Source: Streptomyces lanatus (lineage in GTDB: Bacteria; Actinomycetota; Actinomycetes; Streptomycetales; Streptomycetaceae). Taken from it: a DNA stretch of 64,000 nt. Numbering within the stretch: position 1 is the first letter of the stretch; each line of letters begins with the position of its first letter. A model generated the notes under the pieces. The model ran no database searches and had not been told where the DNA came from. It worked only from the letters and a program-made list of their open reading frames with translations. Shown here piece by piece: positions 49,893-57,840 of the stretch. The translations under genes and the position numbers were made by a program. The stretch covers positions 124,001 to 188,000 of the forward strand of contig NZ_BNBM01000014.1 in NCBI RefSeq assembly GCF_014655715.1, given 5' to 3'.

Positions 49893-50681
49893 ATGCTTTC
49901 GGCGAAGAGTCTGTTCCAGGAGATCCTCGACAACGACGAGTCCTTCCGCCTGTTCTGCTCGATCGCGGCCAGCGGTGAGTCCCAGGGCGGTTGGGAGAAC
50001 GCGCGTATCGCCGCGCTCGTACCCGACAGCGAGCGTGCCATGGCCCCCAAGATCACCCGGCATGGCGCGGACGAGGACAAACATGGGCGGATCTTCAACG
50101 CCCTGCTGAAGAAGCGCGGCCTCGAACCCGTGCCCGTCCCGCCCGAGACCGACTACACGATGCTGCTGGAGAAGTACGGCATCGGGCTCGCCCACGAGAA
50201 ACTCAAGGCCGACGAGCCGCTCACGGTCGAGGACATCGTCACGTACCTCGCCCACAGCAGGGTCACCGAGCAGCGCGCCGCCGACCAGATGATCATGCTC
50301 CGTAAGTTCTTCGCCGACGACCCCGTGATCGGCAAGGCGGTCCGGATGATCTCCAACGATGAGGACAACCACCTCGCCTACACGCATGAGGAACTGCTGC
50401 GGTTCGCCGCCGCGGGGCACGGCCGGTTCATCCAGGCCACGCTGCGTGAGTGCGCGCTCGCCGAGATCCGCATCTACCGGGACGTCAGCCTCGCGGTCAT
50501 GGACCACATGGGACGCATCCTCGGCTGGCCGCGAGCGAAGGCGACCATGCTCGCCCTCGGCATCCACGCCATGTACCGCTGGGAGCGGCTCGCGGGCTGG
50601 CGGCGCATGGTGTCGCTGACCATGCCGGAACGCCGCGACGCCCTCGGCGGACCCGCCACCTCGGCACCCGAGCTCGCCTGA
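49893..50681 (+). CDS. Ferritin-like-fold protein
   Basis: A 262-residue helical protein with metal-type motifs on successive helices: ITRHGADEDKHGRIFNALL (ExxH-like), SRVTEQRAADQM and ISNDEDNHLAYTHEELLRF (ExxH). It resembles the ferritin-like/rubrerythrin group of actinobacteria, in which a di-iron centre supports oxidation or storage. An export signal is absent. ATG 49893 follows GAGAGAGGTG. It converges with the corA gene at a distance of 4 bp. The actual reaction is unknown. Confidence 0.82.
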   Translation: MLSAKSLFQEILDNDESFRLFCSIAASGESQGGWENARIAALVPDSERAMAPKITRHGADEDKHGRIFNALLKKRGLEPVPVPPETDYTMLLEKYGIGLAHEKLKADEPLTVEDIVTYLAHSRVTEQRAADQMIMLRKFFADDPVIGKAVRMISNDEDNHLAYTHEELLRFAAAGHGRFIQATLRECALAEIRIYRDVSLAVMDHMGRILGWPRAKATMLALGIHAMYRWERLAGWRRMVSLTMPERRDALGGPATSAPELA

Positions 50682-50685
50682 CGCC

Positions 50686-51684
50686 CTACAGCCAGCCCCG
50701 GCGTTTGAACAGCCGGTACAGCAGCACCTCGACGGCGGCCATGGCCAGGATCAGCACCGGATACGAACCGGTCCAGCGCAGCTCCGGCATGTGCTCGAAG
50801 TTCATGCCGTAGATCCCCGCGATCATCGTGGGGACCGCGGCCATGGCCGCCCACGCGGAGATCTTCCGCATGTCGTCGTTCTGCCGCACGCTCATCTGCG
50901 CCAGATGCGCCGACAGCACATCGGAGACCAGCCGGTCCAGGCCCTCCACGGCTTCGTTCACGCGCGTGAGGTGGTCGCTCACATCGCGGAAGAAGGGCTG
51001 CGCCTTGTCGTGCACGAACGGCACCCGCGCGCCGATGAGACCGGTGCCCGCGAGCCGGGACACGGGCTGCGCGAGCGGTCCCGTGGCCCTGCGGAACTCC
51101 ATGATCTGCCGCTTGAAGGCGTAGATGCGCGACGCCGTGAGCCGGGAGCCGCCGCCGGTCGGCGAGAACACCTCCGCCTCCAGCTCCGCCAGGTCGGTGC
51201 CCAACTCGCCCGCCACGTCCACGTAGTGGTCGACCACCGCGTCCGCGATCGTGTACAGCACCGCCGTCGGCCCGTGCCGCAGCATCTCCGGCTCATGCTC
51301 CAGACGGGCCCGCACGACCCCCAGCGGCGCCTCCTCGCCGTGCCGGACGGTCACCACGAACGAGTCGCCGATGAAGACCATGACCTCACCGGAGGAGACG
51401 ATGTCGCTCTTCGGCTCGTAGCCGACCGGCTTGAGGACCATGAACAGCGAGTCGTCGTACACCTCCAGCTTGGGCCGCTGGTGCGCGTTCAGCGCGTCCT
51501 CCACGGCCAGCGGATGCAGCCCGAACTCCTCCGTGACCTTGTCGAACTCTTTCTCCGTCGGCTCGTACAGGCCGATCCAGACGAACGCGTCGTCCTGCAG
51601 ACGGCACAGATCCAGGGCGTCGGAGAAGTCCGCGGGCCCCTCCGTCCGGCGCCCGTCACGGTAGATGGCGCAGTCGACGATCAC
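50686..51684 (-). CDS. corA: CorA-family magnesium/cobalt transporter
   Basis: A 332-residue channel. The large N-terminal cytoplasmic domain (DDAFVWIGLYEPTEKEF, HPLAVEDALNAHQRPKLEVY) leads through a long stalk helix to two membrane helices. The selectivity signature IYGMNFEHMPEL between them is complete. It moves Mg2+ (and Co2+) into the cell, gated by Mg2+ binding to the cytoplasmic part. The start is GTG 51684. It is divergent from the phosphatase gene with only 62 bp between. Confidence 0.95.
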   Translation of the reverse strand: MIVDCAIYRDGRRTEGPADFSDALDLCRLQDDAFVWIGLYEPTEKEFDKVTEEFGLHPLAVEDALNAHQRPKLEVYDDSLFMVLKPVGYEPKSDIVSSGEVMVFIGDSFVVTVRHGEEAPLGVVRARLEHEPEMLRHGPTAVLYTIADAVVDHYVDVAGELGTDLAELEAEVFSPTGGGSRLTASRIYAFKRQIMEFRRATGPLAQPVSRLAGTGLIGARVPFVHDKAQPFFRDVSDHLTRVNEAVEGLDRLVSDVLSAHLAQMSVRQNDDMRKISAWAAMAAVPTMIAGIYGMNFEHMPELRWTGSYPVLILAMAAVEVLLYRLFKRRGWL

Positions 51685-51746
51685 GGAGCGTATTCTCCCG
51701 CCCTCCGCCCCCGAGCGCACCCCGTCGTATGCCTACCCTTGGCGGC

Positions 51747-52433
51747 ATGCCCACGCTGATCCTGGTCCGGCACGGACGTTCCACCGCCAACACCGAGGGA
51801 GTGCTCGCCGGCTGGACGCCCGGCGTCGCCCTCGACGAGCGCGGGGCCCAACAGGCCGCCGCACTGCCCGCTCGGCTCGCCGCGCTGCCGATCTCCGAGA
51901 TCGTCACCAGCCCGCTCCAGCGCTGCCAGGAGACCATCCGGCCGCTCCTGGACGCCCGGCCCGCACTCACCGCGCACACCGAGGAACGGATCGGGGAGTG
52001 CCACTACGGCGACTGGTCCGGCCGCAAGCTCGCCGAGCTGGCGGACGAACCGCTGATGCAGGTCGTCCAGGCCCATCCCTCGGCCGCCGCGTTCCCCGGC
52101 GGCGAGTCGATGCGGTCCATGCAGACCCGCGCCGCCGAGGCCGTACGTGAGTGGAACGCGCGCGTGGAGCGCGATCACGGCGCCGACGCCGTGTATCTGA
52201 TGTGCTCCCACGGCGACGTCATCAAGTCCCTCGTGGCGGACGCGCTCGGTCTTCATCTCGACCTGTTCCAGAGGATTTCCGTTGAACCGTGTTCCATCAC
52301 CGCGATCCGTTACACACGTCTGAGGCCGTTCCTCGTACGGCTCGGGGACACCGGTGACTTCGCGTCCCTCGCCCCCCGTGAGGAACCGCCGGCCGACGAC
52401 GCGACGGTAGGGGGCGGCGCGGGCGCACCGTGA
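51747..52433 (+). CDS. Histidine-phosphatase-family putative phosphomutase (MSMEG_4193 type)
   Basis: A 228-residue phosphoglycerate-mutase-like protein. The RHG motif LILVRHGRSTANTEGVLAG, TSPLQRCQETIRP, GECHYGDWSGRKL and the second catalytic His in YLMCSHGDVIKSL are all present. It belongs to the actinobacterial branch found with DUF3090 and SCO1664-like genes, as here. ATG 51747 is 8 bp after TACCCT, a possible -10, so the transcript may be leaderless. It is the first of three genes leading to mshC. Confidence 0.9.
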   Translation: MPTLILVRHGRSTANTEGVLAGWTPGVALDERGAQQAAALPARLAALPISEIVTSPLQRCQETIRPLLDARPALTAHTEERIGECHYGDWSGRKLAELADEPLMQVVQAHPSAAAFPGGESMRSMQTRAAEAVREWNARVERDHGADAVYLMCSHGDVIKSLVADALGLHLDLFQRISVEPCSITAIRYTRLRPFLVRLGDTGDFASLAPREEPPADDATVGGGAGAP

Positions 52434-52502
52434 TCGTCGGGCGCAGTAGGGTGAAGCGGTCGCAAGTGCGCCGCACCCATCCACGACTCCAGGAGACAGG
52501 AC

Positions 52503-53093
52503 GTGTCCCGTCAGGTGTTCCTCTTCGACCCCCCGGACCGCTTCGTGGCCGGCACGGTAGGACTGCCCGGACGCCGTACGTTCTTCCTCCAGGCCACCGC
52601 AGGCGCCCGGGTGACCAGCGTGGCCCTGGAGAAGACCCAGGTCGCCGCCCTCGCCGAGCGCATGGACGAACTGCTCGACGAGGTCGTACGGCGTAGTGGC
52701 GGCAGCGCCGCCGTCCCCGCCATGGCGCCCTCCGAGATCACCGACTCCGACCCGCTGGACACCCCCATCGAGGAGGAGTTCCGCGTCGGCACCATGGCCC
52801 TGGCCTGGGACGGCGAGGAACAGCGCATGATCGTCGAGGCGCAGGCCCTCGTGGAGCTCGACGCCGACTCCGAGGAGGACCTCGCCGAGGCCGAGGAGCG
52901 ACTGCTCCAGGACGAGGAGAACGGCCCCCCGATGCTGCGGGTCCGGCTCACCGGCGCGCAGGCCAGGGCCTTCGCCAAGCGCGCCCTGGACGTCGTCAAC
53001 GCCGGGCGGCCGCCGTGTCCGCTGTGCAGCCTCCCGCTCGACCCGGAAGGACACGTATGTCCGCGCCAGAACGGATACCGCCGCGGAGCGTGA
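52503..53093 (+). CDS. DUF3090-family protein
   Basis: A 196-residue protein. The N-terminus (QVFLFDPPDRFVAGTVGLPG) and the later VGTMALAWDGEEQRMIVEAQAL are the conserved DUF3090 blocks; the C-terminal CPLCSLPLDPEGHVCPRQNG looks like a treble-clef or zinc-knuckle site. Its function is unknown. The start is GTG 52503 with CAGGAGACAGG. Its 3' end overlaps the next gene by 37 bp in another frame. Confidence 0.9.
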   Translation: MSRQVFLFDPPDRFVAGTVGLPGRRTFFLQATAGARVTSVALEKTQVAALAERMDELLDEVVRRSGGSAAVPAMAPSEITDSDPLDTPIEEEFRVGTMALAWDGEEQRMIVEAQALVELDADSEEDLAEAEERLLQDEENGPPMLRVRLTGAQARAFAKRALDVVNAGRPPCPLCSLPLDPEGHVCPRQNGYRRGA

Positions 53094-53875
53094 CCCCCGT
53101 GGAACTGCTCACCGAGGGTGAGCTGACTGTGCGCGGCCGTATCCGTGAGGCGTCCAACGCCGCACTGTTCTGCACGGCCGCGCACGAGGGGCGCGAGGCG
53201 TCCTGCGTGTACAAGCCGGTCGCCGGTGAGCGGCCGCTGTGGGACTTTCCCGACGGCACCCTCGCCGAGCGCGAGGTCGCCGCGTACGAGGTGTCCGAGG
53301 CGACCGGCTGGGGGCTCGTACCGCCCACCGTGCTGCGCGACGGGCCGTACGGCGAGGGCATGGTCCAGCTGTGGATCGACGCGGCCCCCGAGGCCGAACT
53401 CCTCGCCCTGGTGGACGCCGAGGAACCCGAGCCCGGCTGGAAGGCGATCGCCCTCGCCGAGGTGGGCGACGGAAAGACCGCCCTGCTCGTGCACGCCGAC
53501 GACGAGCGGCTGCGGCGCATGGCCGTCCTGGACGCCGTGATCAACAACGCCGACCGCAAGGGCGGCCATCTGCTGCCCACCGGCGAGGGCCGGCTCTACG
53601 GCATCGACCACGGTGTGACCTTCAACGTCGAGAACAAGCTGCGCACGCTGCTGTGGGGCTGGGCGGGCGAGCCCCTGACGGAGGAGGCGATCGAGGTCCT
53701 CGGCGGCCTGCGAGACGGCCTCAAGGAGGGCGCCGCGCTGGCCGTACGGCTGGCCGGGCTGATCACCACCGCCGAGGTGGCGGCCACACGCGCGCGTGTC
53801 GAGGCGCTGCTCACCGCCGGGAAGCATCCCGAGCCGAGCGGGGAGTGGCCGGCCATTCCCTGGCCGCCCGTGTAG
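53057..53875 (+). CDS. SCO1664-family protein, PI3/4-kinase-like fold
   Basis: A 272-residue protein with kinase-like motifs: VYKPVAGERPLWDFPDGTLAEREVAAYEVS (ATP Lys and helix), VLDAVINNADRKGGHLL (catalytic-loop Asp and Asn) and LYGIDHGVTFNV (metal Asp). It resembles the phosphatidylinositol 3/4-kinase-related proteins of actinobacteria. A phosphoryl acceptor is not known. The gene is third in the conserved trio with the phosphatase and DUF3090 genes and begins within the DUF3090 gene. ATG 53057 has GGAAGGA upstream. Confidence 0.9.
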   Translation: MSAPERIPPRSVTPVELLTEGELTVRGRIREASNAALFCTAAHEGREASCVYKPVAGERPLWDFPDGTLAEREVAAYEVSEATGWGLVPPTVLRDGPYGEGMVQLWIDAAPEAELLALVDAEEPEPGWKAIALAEVGDGKTALLVHADDERLRRMAVLDAVINNADRKGGHLLPTGEGRLYGIDHGVTFNVENKLRTLLWGWAGEPLTEEAIEVLGGLRDGLKEGAALAVRLAGLITTAEVAATRARVEALLTAGKHPEPSGEWPAIPWPPV

Positions 53876-53958
53876 CAGCACACCGCCGGGGAACCGCGCA
53901 AGAGCGCCTCCCCGGCCATCCGGCCCGGTCCGGTTCGTGTACGGAACATCCGTCCGGT

Positions 53959-53964
53959 TAGGCT
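53959..53964 (+). promoter_or_regulatory. Candidate -10 element for mshC
   Basis: TAGGCT lies 6 bp before the mshC ATG, with no ribosome site between, so a leaderless mshC transcript starting at the ATG is likely. This would allow mshC to be expressed apart from the upstream trio. Confidence 0.45.
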
Positions 53965-53970
53965 CATGAC

Positions 53971-55200
53971 ATGCATGCCTGGCCCGCTTCTGAGGTCCCC
54001 GCCCTGCCCGGTGAGGGCCGCGACCTGAGGATCCACGACACCGCGACCGGGGGACAGGTCACCCTGAGCCCCGGTCCCGTCGCCCGTATCTATGTCTGCG
54101 GCATCACGCCGTACGACGCCACCCACCTGGGACACGCGGCGACCTACAACGCGTTCGACCTCGTGCAGCGCGTGTGGCTCGACACCAAGCGGCAGGTTCA
54201 CTACGTCCAGAACGTCACCGACGTCGACGATCCGCTCCTGGAACGGGCCGTGCGCGACAACATCGACTGGGCCGCCCTCGCCGAGAAGGAGACGGCCCTC
54301 TTCCGCGAGGACATGACCGCCCTGCGGATGCTGCCCCCGCGGCACTACATCGGCGCCGTCGAGGCGATACCCGGGATCGTCCCGCTCGTCGAGCGCCTGC
54401 GCGACGCCGGTGCCGCCTATGAACTCGAAGGCGACATCTACTTCTCCGTCGAGTCCGACCCCGACTTCGGCAAGGTGTCCAACCTCGACACCGCCGCCAT
54501 GCGACTGCTGTCCGCCGAGCGCGGCGGCGACCCCGACCGGCCCGGCAAGAAGAACCCGCTCGACCCGATGCTGTGGATGGCGGCCCGTGAGGGCGAGCCC
54601 AGCTGGGACGGCGGTTCGCTCGGCCGCGGCCGGCCCGGCTGGCACATCGAGTGCGTCGCCATCGCCCTGGACCACCTCGGCATGGGCTTCGACGTCCAGG
54701 GCGGCGGCTCCGACCTCGCCTTCCCGCACCACGAGATGGGCGCCTCGCACGCCCAGGTGCTGACCGGCGAGTTCCCCATGGCCAAGGCCTATGTCCACGC
54801 CGGCATGGTCGCCCTGCACGGCGAGAAGATGTCCAAGTCCAAGGGCAACCTGGTCTTCGTGTCGCAGCTGCGGCGCGACGGCGTCGACCCCGCCGCCATC
54901 CGGCTCGCCCTGCTCGCCCACCACTACCGGGCCGACTGGGAGTGGACCGACCAGGTGCTCCAGGACGCCCTGGCCCGCCTCGACCGCTGGCGGGCCGCCG
55001 TCTCCCGCCCCGACGGGCCGCCCGCCGAGGCGCTCGTCGAGGAGATCCGCGAGGCCCTGGCGAACGACCTGGACGCCCCGGCCGCGCTCGCCGCGGTCGA
55101 CCGCTGGGTAGCCCGGCAGGACACCGAGGGCGGCACGGACATCGGCGCCCCGGGCGTGGTGTCGCGGGCCGTGGACGCGCTGCTCGGCGTCGCCCTGTAA
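53971..55200 (+). CDS. mshC: Mycothiol ligase MshC (Cys:GlcN-Ins ligase)
   Basis: A 409-residue enzyme that joins cysteine to GlcN-inositol with ATP, the third step of mycothiol biosynthesis. It is a cysteinyl-tRNA-synthetase relative: YVCGITPYDATHLGHAATYN has the Zn-binding Cys and HIGH-equivalent, GWHIECVAIAL and FPHHEMGASHAQ give the other zinc and active-site residues, and KMSKSKGN is intact. It is shorter than CysRS and lacks the anticodon domain, as expected for MshC. Its neighbours upstream are the conserved unknown trio. The terminator at 55218 follows. Confidence 0.96.
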   Translation: MHAWPASEVPALPGEGRDLRIHDTATGGQVTLSPGPVARIYVCGITPYDATHLGHAATYNAFDLVQRVWLDTKRQVHYVQNVTDVDDPLLERAVRDNIDWAALAEKETALFREDMTALRMLPPRHYIGAVEAIPGIVPLVERLRDAGAAYELEGDIYFSVESDPDFGKVSNLDTAAMRLLSAERGGDPDRPGKKNPLDPMLWMAAREGEPSWDGGSLGRGRPGWHIECVAIALDHLGMGFDVQGGGSDLAFPHHEMGASHAQVLTGEFPMAKAYVHAGMVALHGEKMSKSKGNLVFVSQLRRDGVDPAAIRLALLAHHYRADWEWTDQVLQDALARLDRWRAAVSRPDGPPAEALVEEIREALANDLDAPAALAAVDRWVARQDTEGGTDIGAPGVVSRAVDALLGVAL

Positions 55201-55217
55201 GGCTCCTTGAGCATGGA

Positions 55218-55255
55218 AGGGGCGCTTCCTCCCCACGGGTGGAGGAAGCGCCCCT
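55218..55255. terminator. Bidirectional terminator after mshC
   Basis: AGGGGCGCTTCCTCC (55218-55232) and GGAGGAAGCGCCCCT (55241-55255) form a perfect 15-bp stem with an 8-base loop, between convergent genes. Confidence 0.88.
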
Positions 55256-55274
55256 CTGCTTCACCTGCCGATCG

Positions 55275-55778
55275 TCAGATCCGGCGGATCTGGATGCTCC
55301 GCAGGACCAGCGGCTGGCCGCCGTCCCACACACCGACGACCTGATGGCCGTAGGCGAAGGCCTCCTGGACCTGGTCGTGGGTCTGCGGGTTCGGGTTGTT
55401 GAAGACCCGGAACAGGCCGTTGATGCGCAGGAAGATCTGCGACGGCTGGCCCGGCAGCGGCTGGACGATGTCGATGTAGCCGTCCGCGACACCGGACAGC
55501 GGCGCCGCCTGGGCGACGGCCTGCACCGCGGCCTGCGTGACCTGCTGCATCAGCTGAAGCACCTGCTGCTCGGACTGCGGCTGACCGAGCTGCTGCAACA
55601 GGTGCTGGTACGGCTGCTGCTGGCCGAGCTGCTGGAGCTGCTCCAGCGAGCCGCCCATGCCCTGGCCCTGCATGCCGTACGGCTGTTGCTGGTACGGCTG
55701 CTGCTGGTACGGCGATGTGCTCGGGAACTGCTGGCCCAACTGCTGTCCCATGTGACTCATCTGCGGGGTGGTGCTCAT
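55275..55778 (-). CDS. Gln-rich protein sharing its C-terminal domain with the neighbouring subtilase
   Basis: A 167-residue protein. Residues about 1-75 are Gln/Pro/Gly/Met/Tyr rich (PYQQQPYQQQPYGMQGQGMG) and look disordered. Residues about 110-167 form a compact domain, IFLRINGLFRVFNNPNPQTH and so on to LRSIQIRRI, which aligns without gaps to the C-terminal end of the S8 peptidase encoded just upstream (15 of 42 positions identical by hand). There is no signal peptide. It starts 35 bp behind the peptidase gene, so they form a two-gene operon. It may be a partner, inhibitor or substrate of the peptidase. Confidence 0.75.
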   Translation of the reverse strand: MSTTPQMSHMGQQLGQQFPSTSPYQQQPYQQQPYGMQGQGMGGSLEQLQQLGQQQPYQHLLQQLGQPQSEQQVLQLMQQVTQAAVQAVAQAAPLSGVADGYIDIVQPLPGQPSQIFLRINGLFRVFNNPNPQTHDQVQEAFAYGHQVVGVWDGGQPLVLRSIQIRRI

Positions 55779-55813
55779 ACGGGTGTCACCTTCCCTTGAT
55801 GTGATGGGCTGCG

Positions 55814-57529
55814 TCAGCCGGTGATCACCAGGCCGACGATCTCGTCGTCCGAGAACCACACTCGGACATCGGGCCGTCCCCCCGCGAAGGCGGTGTGGAC
55901 CGCCTGGCGGATCTCCGGGGACGGATGGTTCAGATTCCGCCAGCCACCGGCCACGAACAGCCGGAGCCTGGGCGGAAGTTCGCGTGGGTAGGGCAGCAAC
56001 TCGTCCCAGTACCGCTCGGCCCGCCCGGACCCGACGGCCTGCGGCACCAGCTGGGTCACCGCCGCCTTGATGTCGGGCCGGTTGCCGATCCGCTGGGAGG
56101 CGGGCCGGCCCGGCGCGTCCTGCTGCGGGGAACCCGTCGCCCTGAGGACCGTACGCGCACGCTCCGGGGACATCGGCGGCTGGCCCGCCGCCTTGAGCAT
56201 GCCCTGGAGCGCGGCCAGCGCGCCGACCACGACCGGGGAGGCGGACGACGTCCCCGAGAACGTGTCGGTGTACCAGGCGATCTCCTCGGGCCCGCCCTGA
56301 AGATCACCGGGCCGGTCCCAGAAGCCGCCGGTCGTCGTCACCTCGCGCCCCCAGCCCTGCGCGTCCACCCGGGCGCCGTAGTTGGAGAACGCCAGCCGTG
56401 AGCGGTCCGGGCCGTGATCGCGGCCATGGGTGCCGGGCGGCGGGGCTCCGGCGCCGACCAGGACCGAGCCGGAGGACGGGTTGGACGGGTTGAACGGGTT
56501 GCGCCACCACTCGGGGAAGTCGTCCTGGCGACGCTCGTACACCGCGTCGTCGAGAGACTCGCCTCCGTTGCCCGCGGCGGCCACCACGAGGACGCCCTTG
56601 GCGGTGGCGTAGCGGATCGCGGCGTAGTCGTCCGGCCACCATTCGAGGGCGACATAGCCACGCTGGTCGTCACGCTCGGCGAACTCGAAGCGGGGCCCAG
56701 GGCGGTGGAGCTCGACGAGCACGATGTCACCCGGGCCCAGCCGCTCGGCCGCCGCGTGGATCGCCGCCGCCGTGCCGATGTCCCGGAACGACGCGGCCGC
56801 GGTCACCGTCTCCGGCACGATGCCGGTGACGCCGTACTCGTTGCGGTCGCCGCCGATCACCCCGATCACGGCCGTGCCGTGGTTGCGCCACGCCAGATCG
56901 GTCAGCGGGGTGCCTACGACGACACCGGCCAGCTTGCCGGACAGGTCCTCATGCCCCAGCTGCCAGGAACCCTCCACATCGATCACGGTCACGCCCTGGC
57001 CGTCGCCGCCGGGCCGCTGCCATGCCCAGTGCGCGTCGACGCCCTCCGGCGCGGGCCGCAGATAGCCCTGCCGGCCACTGAAGTCGGGCGTGACCGGCGC
57101 TCCCTCCTTCAGCCGCCCGCCGGCCTCCCCGACGGACGCCGGTACGGCACCGGGCTTCACATACGCCGTCTCGATCCCCGGCAACGCGGCGATACGGGCC
57201 CGCAGTTCCTCGGCGCGGCGCTCCGAGCCCCGCACCCGATAGAACAGTGCGAGATCCGGCGCCTGCGCCAGACCCGTGGCCTGCTGAAGCCGGTCCTCGC
57301 TGCCGAACAGCGGCTCCAGCGTGAGTTGTTCATCGCTGAGGAACATGTTGAGGGCCGACACATCGGCGCCCGCCACCGACCTCACACCCTCGGCCTGGGC
57401 ACGCAGCCGGGCCTCGGGACGGGCCACGACGATCAGTTCCCGCTCGGCTCCTCGATAGGTGAATCCCGCTCCGTCGGGCCCCGGCCCGGACGCCCCCGGG
57501 CCCTGCGCCGGCTCTGCCTGGTCGGTCAT
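55814..57529 (-). CDS. S8 (subtilisin-like) peptidase without signal peptide
   Basis: A 571-residue protein. Residues about 1-150 are an N-terminal domain (GAERELIVVARPEARLRAQA and so on) that may be a prodomain or sensor. The subtilase core has Asp in VTVIDVEGSWQLGHEDL, His in RNHGTAVIGVIGG, the oxyanion Asn in VVAAAGNGG and Ser in FSGTSSASPVVVGAL, so it should be active. The last 60 or so residues (RLFVAGGWRNLNHPSPEIRQ and so on) resemble the end of the Q-rich neighbour. No export signal is seen, so it is probably cytoplasmic. The likely role is a conflict- or stress-related protease; this is inference. Confidence 0.85.
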   Translation of the reverse strand: MTDQAEPAQGPGASGPGPDGAGFTYRGAERELIVVARPEARLRAQAEGVRSVAGADVSALNMFLSDEQLTLEPLFGSEDRLQQATGLAQAPDLALFYRVRGSERRAEELRARIAALPGIETAYVKPGAVPASVGEAGGRLKEGAPVTPDFSGRQGYLRPAPEGVDAHWAWQRPGGDGQGVTVIDVEGSWQLGHEDLSGKLAGVVVGTPLTDLAWRNHGTAVIGVIGGDRNEYGVTGIVPETVTAAASFRDIGTAAAIHAAAERLGPGDIVLVELHRPGPRFEFAERDDQRGYVALEWWPDDYAAIRYATAKGVLVVAAAGNGGESLDDAVYERRQDDFPEWWRNPFNPSNPSSGSVLVGAGAPPPGTHGRDHGPDRSRLAFSNYGARVDAQGWGREVTTTGGFWDRPGDLQGGPEEIAWYTDTFSGTSSASPVVVGALAALQGMLKAAGQPPMSPERARTVLRATGSPQQDAPGRPASQRIGNRPDIKAAVTQLVPQAVGSGRAERYWDELLPYPRELPPRLRLFVAGGWRNLNHPSPEIRQAVHTAFAGGRPDVRVWFSDDEIVGLVITG

Positions 57530-57840
57530 CGTCTGCCGCTCCCTTCGGTCCTGGGGTTGCCAAGTACGGGTGGTGCGGCGCGCCTTCGGTGGACAACCAA
57601 GCACGCGCGGGGCCGTCCGTCCAGACCGTTTTCGTCAACTTGGTTTGAGAACAAGTTGAATTGGGCAACGTGTGCAATCCGGCGTGAAAGAGATGTCACG
57701 CCCCAATCCGGCCAGCTGCTGTCCAGACCCTGTCGAGAGGCCGTCGTCGGCTGCGGAGGCGACCGGCGTGTGGTGGGGTGGGGGAGTCAGTTGACCGTTG
57801 GACCAGCCATCGGCCGGTCCTGTTCGCGGAAGGACGCACC
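57530..57840. other. Divergent intergenic region (311 bp) between the subtilase and the beta-propeller gene
   Basis: The AT-rich centre (57628-57700) contains a perfect dyad, TCAACTTG (57635-57642) and CAAGTTGA (57652-57659), spaced by 9 bp, with a further related CAAC/CAA nearby. The rest holds the ribosome site GGAAGGACG before GTG 57841. No RNA gene is seen. Confidence 0.5.
57635..57659. promoter_or_regulatory. Dyad TCAACTTG-N9-CAAGTTGA
   Basis: Perfect 8-bp arms in an AT-rich island 106 bp upstream of the subtilase start and 182 bp before the beta-propeller start; a likely operator of one of the divergent units. Confidence 0.5.
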
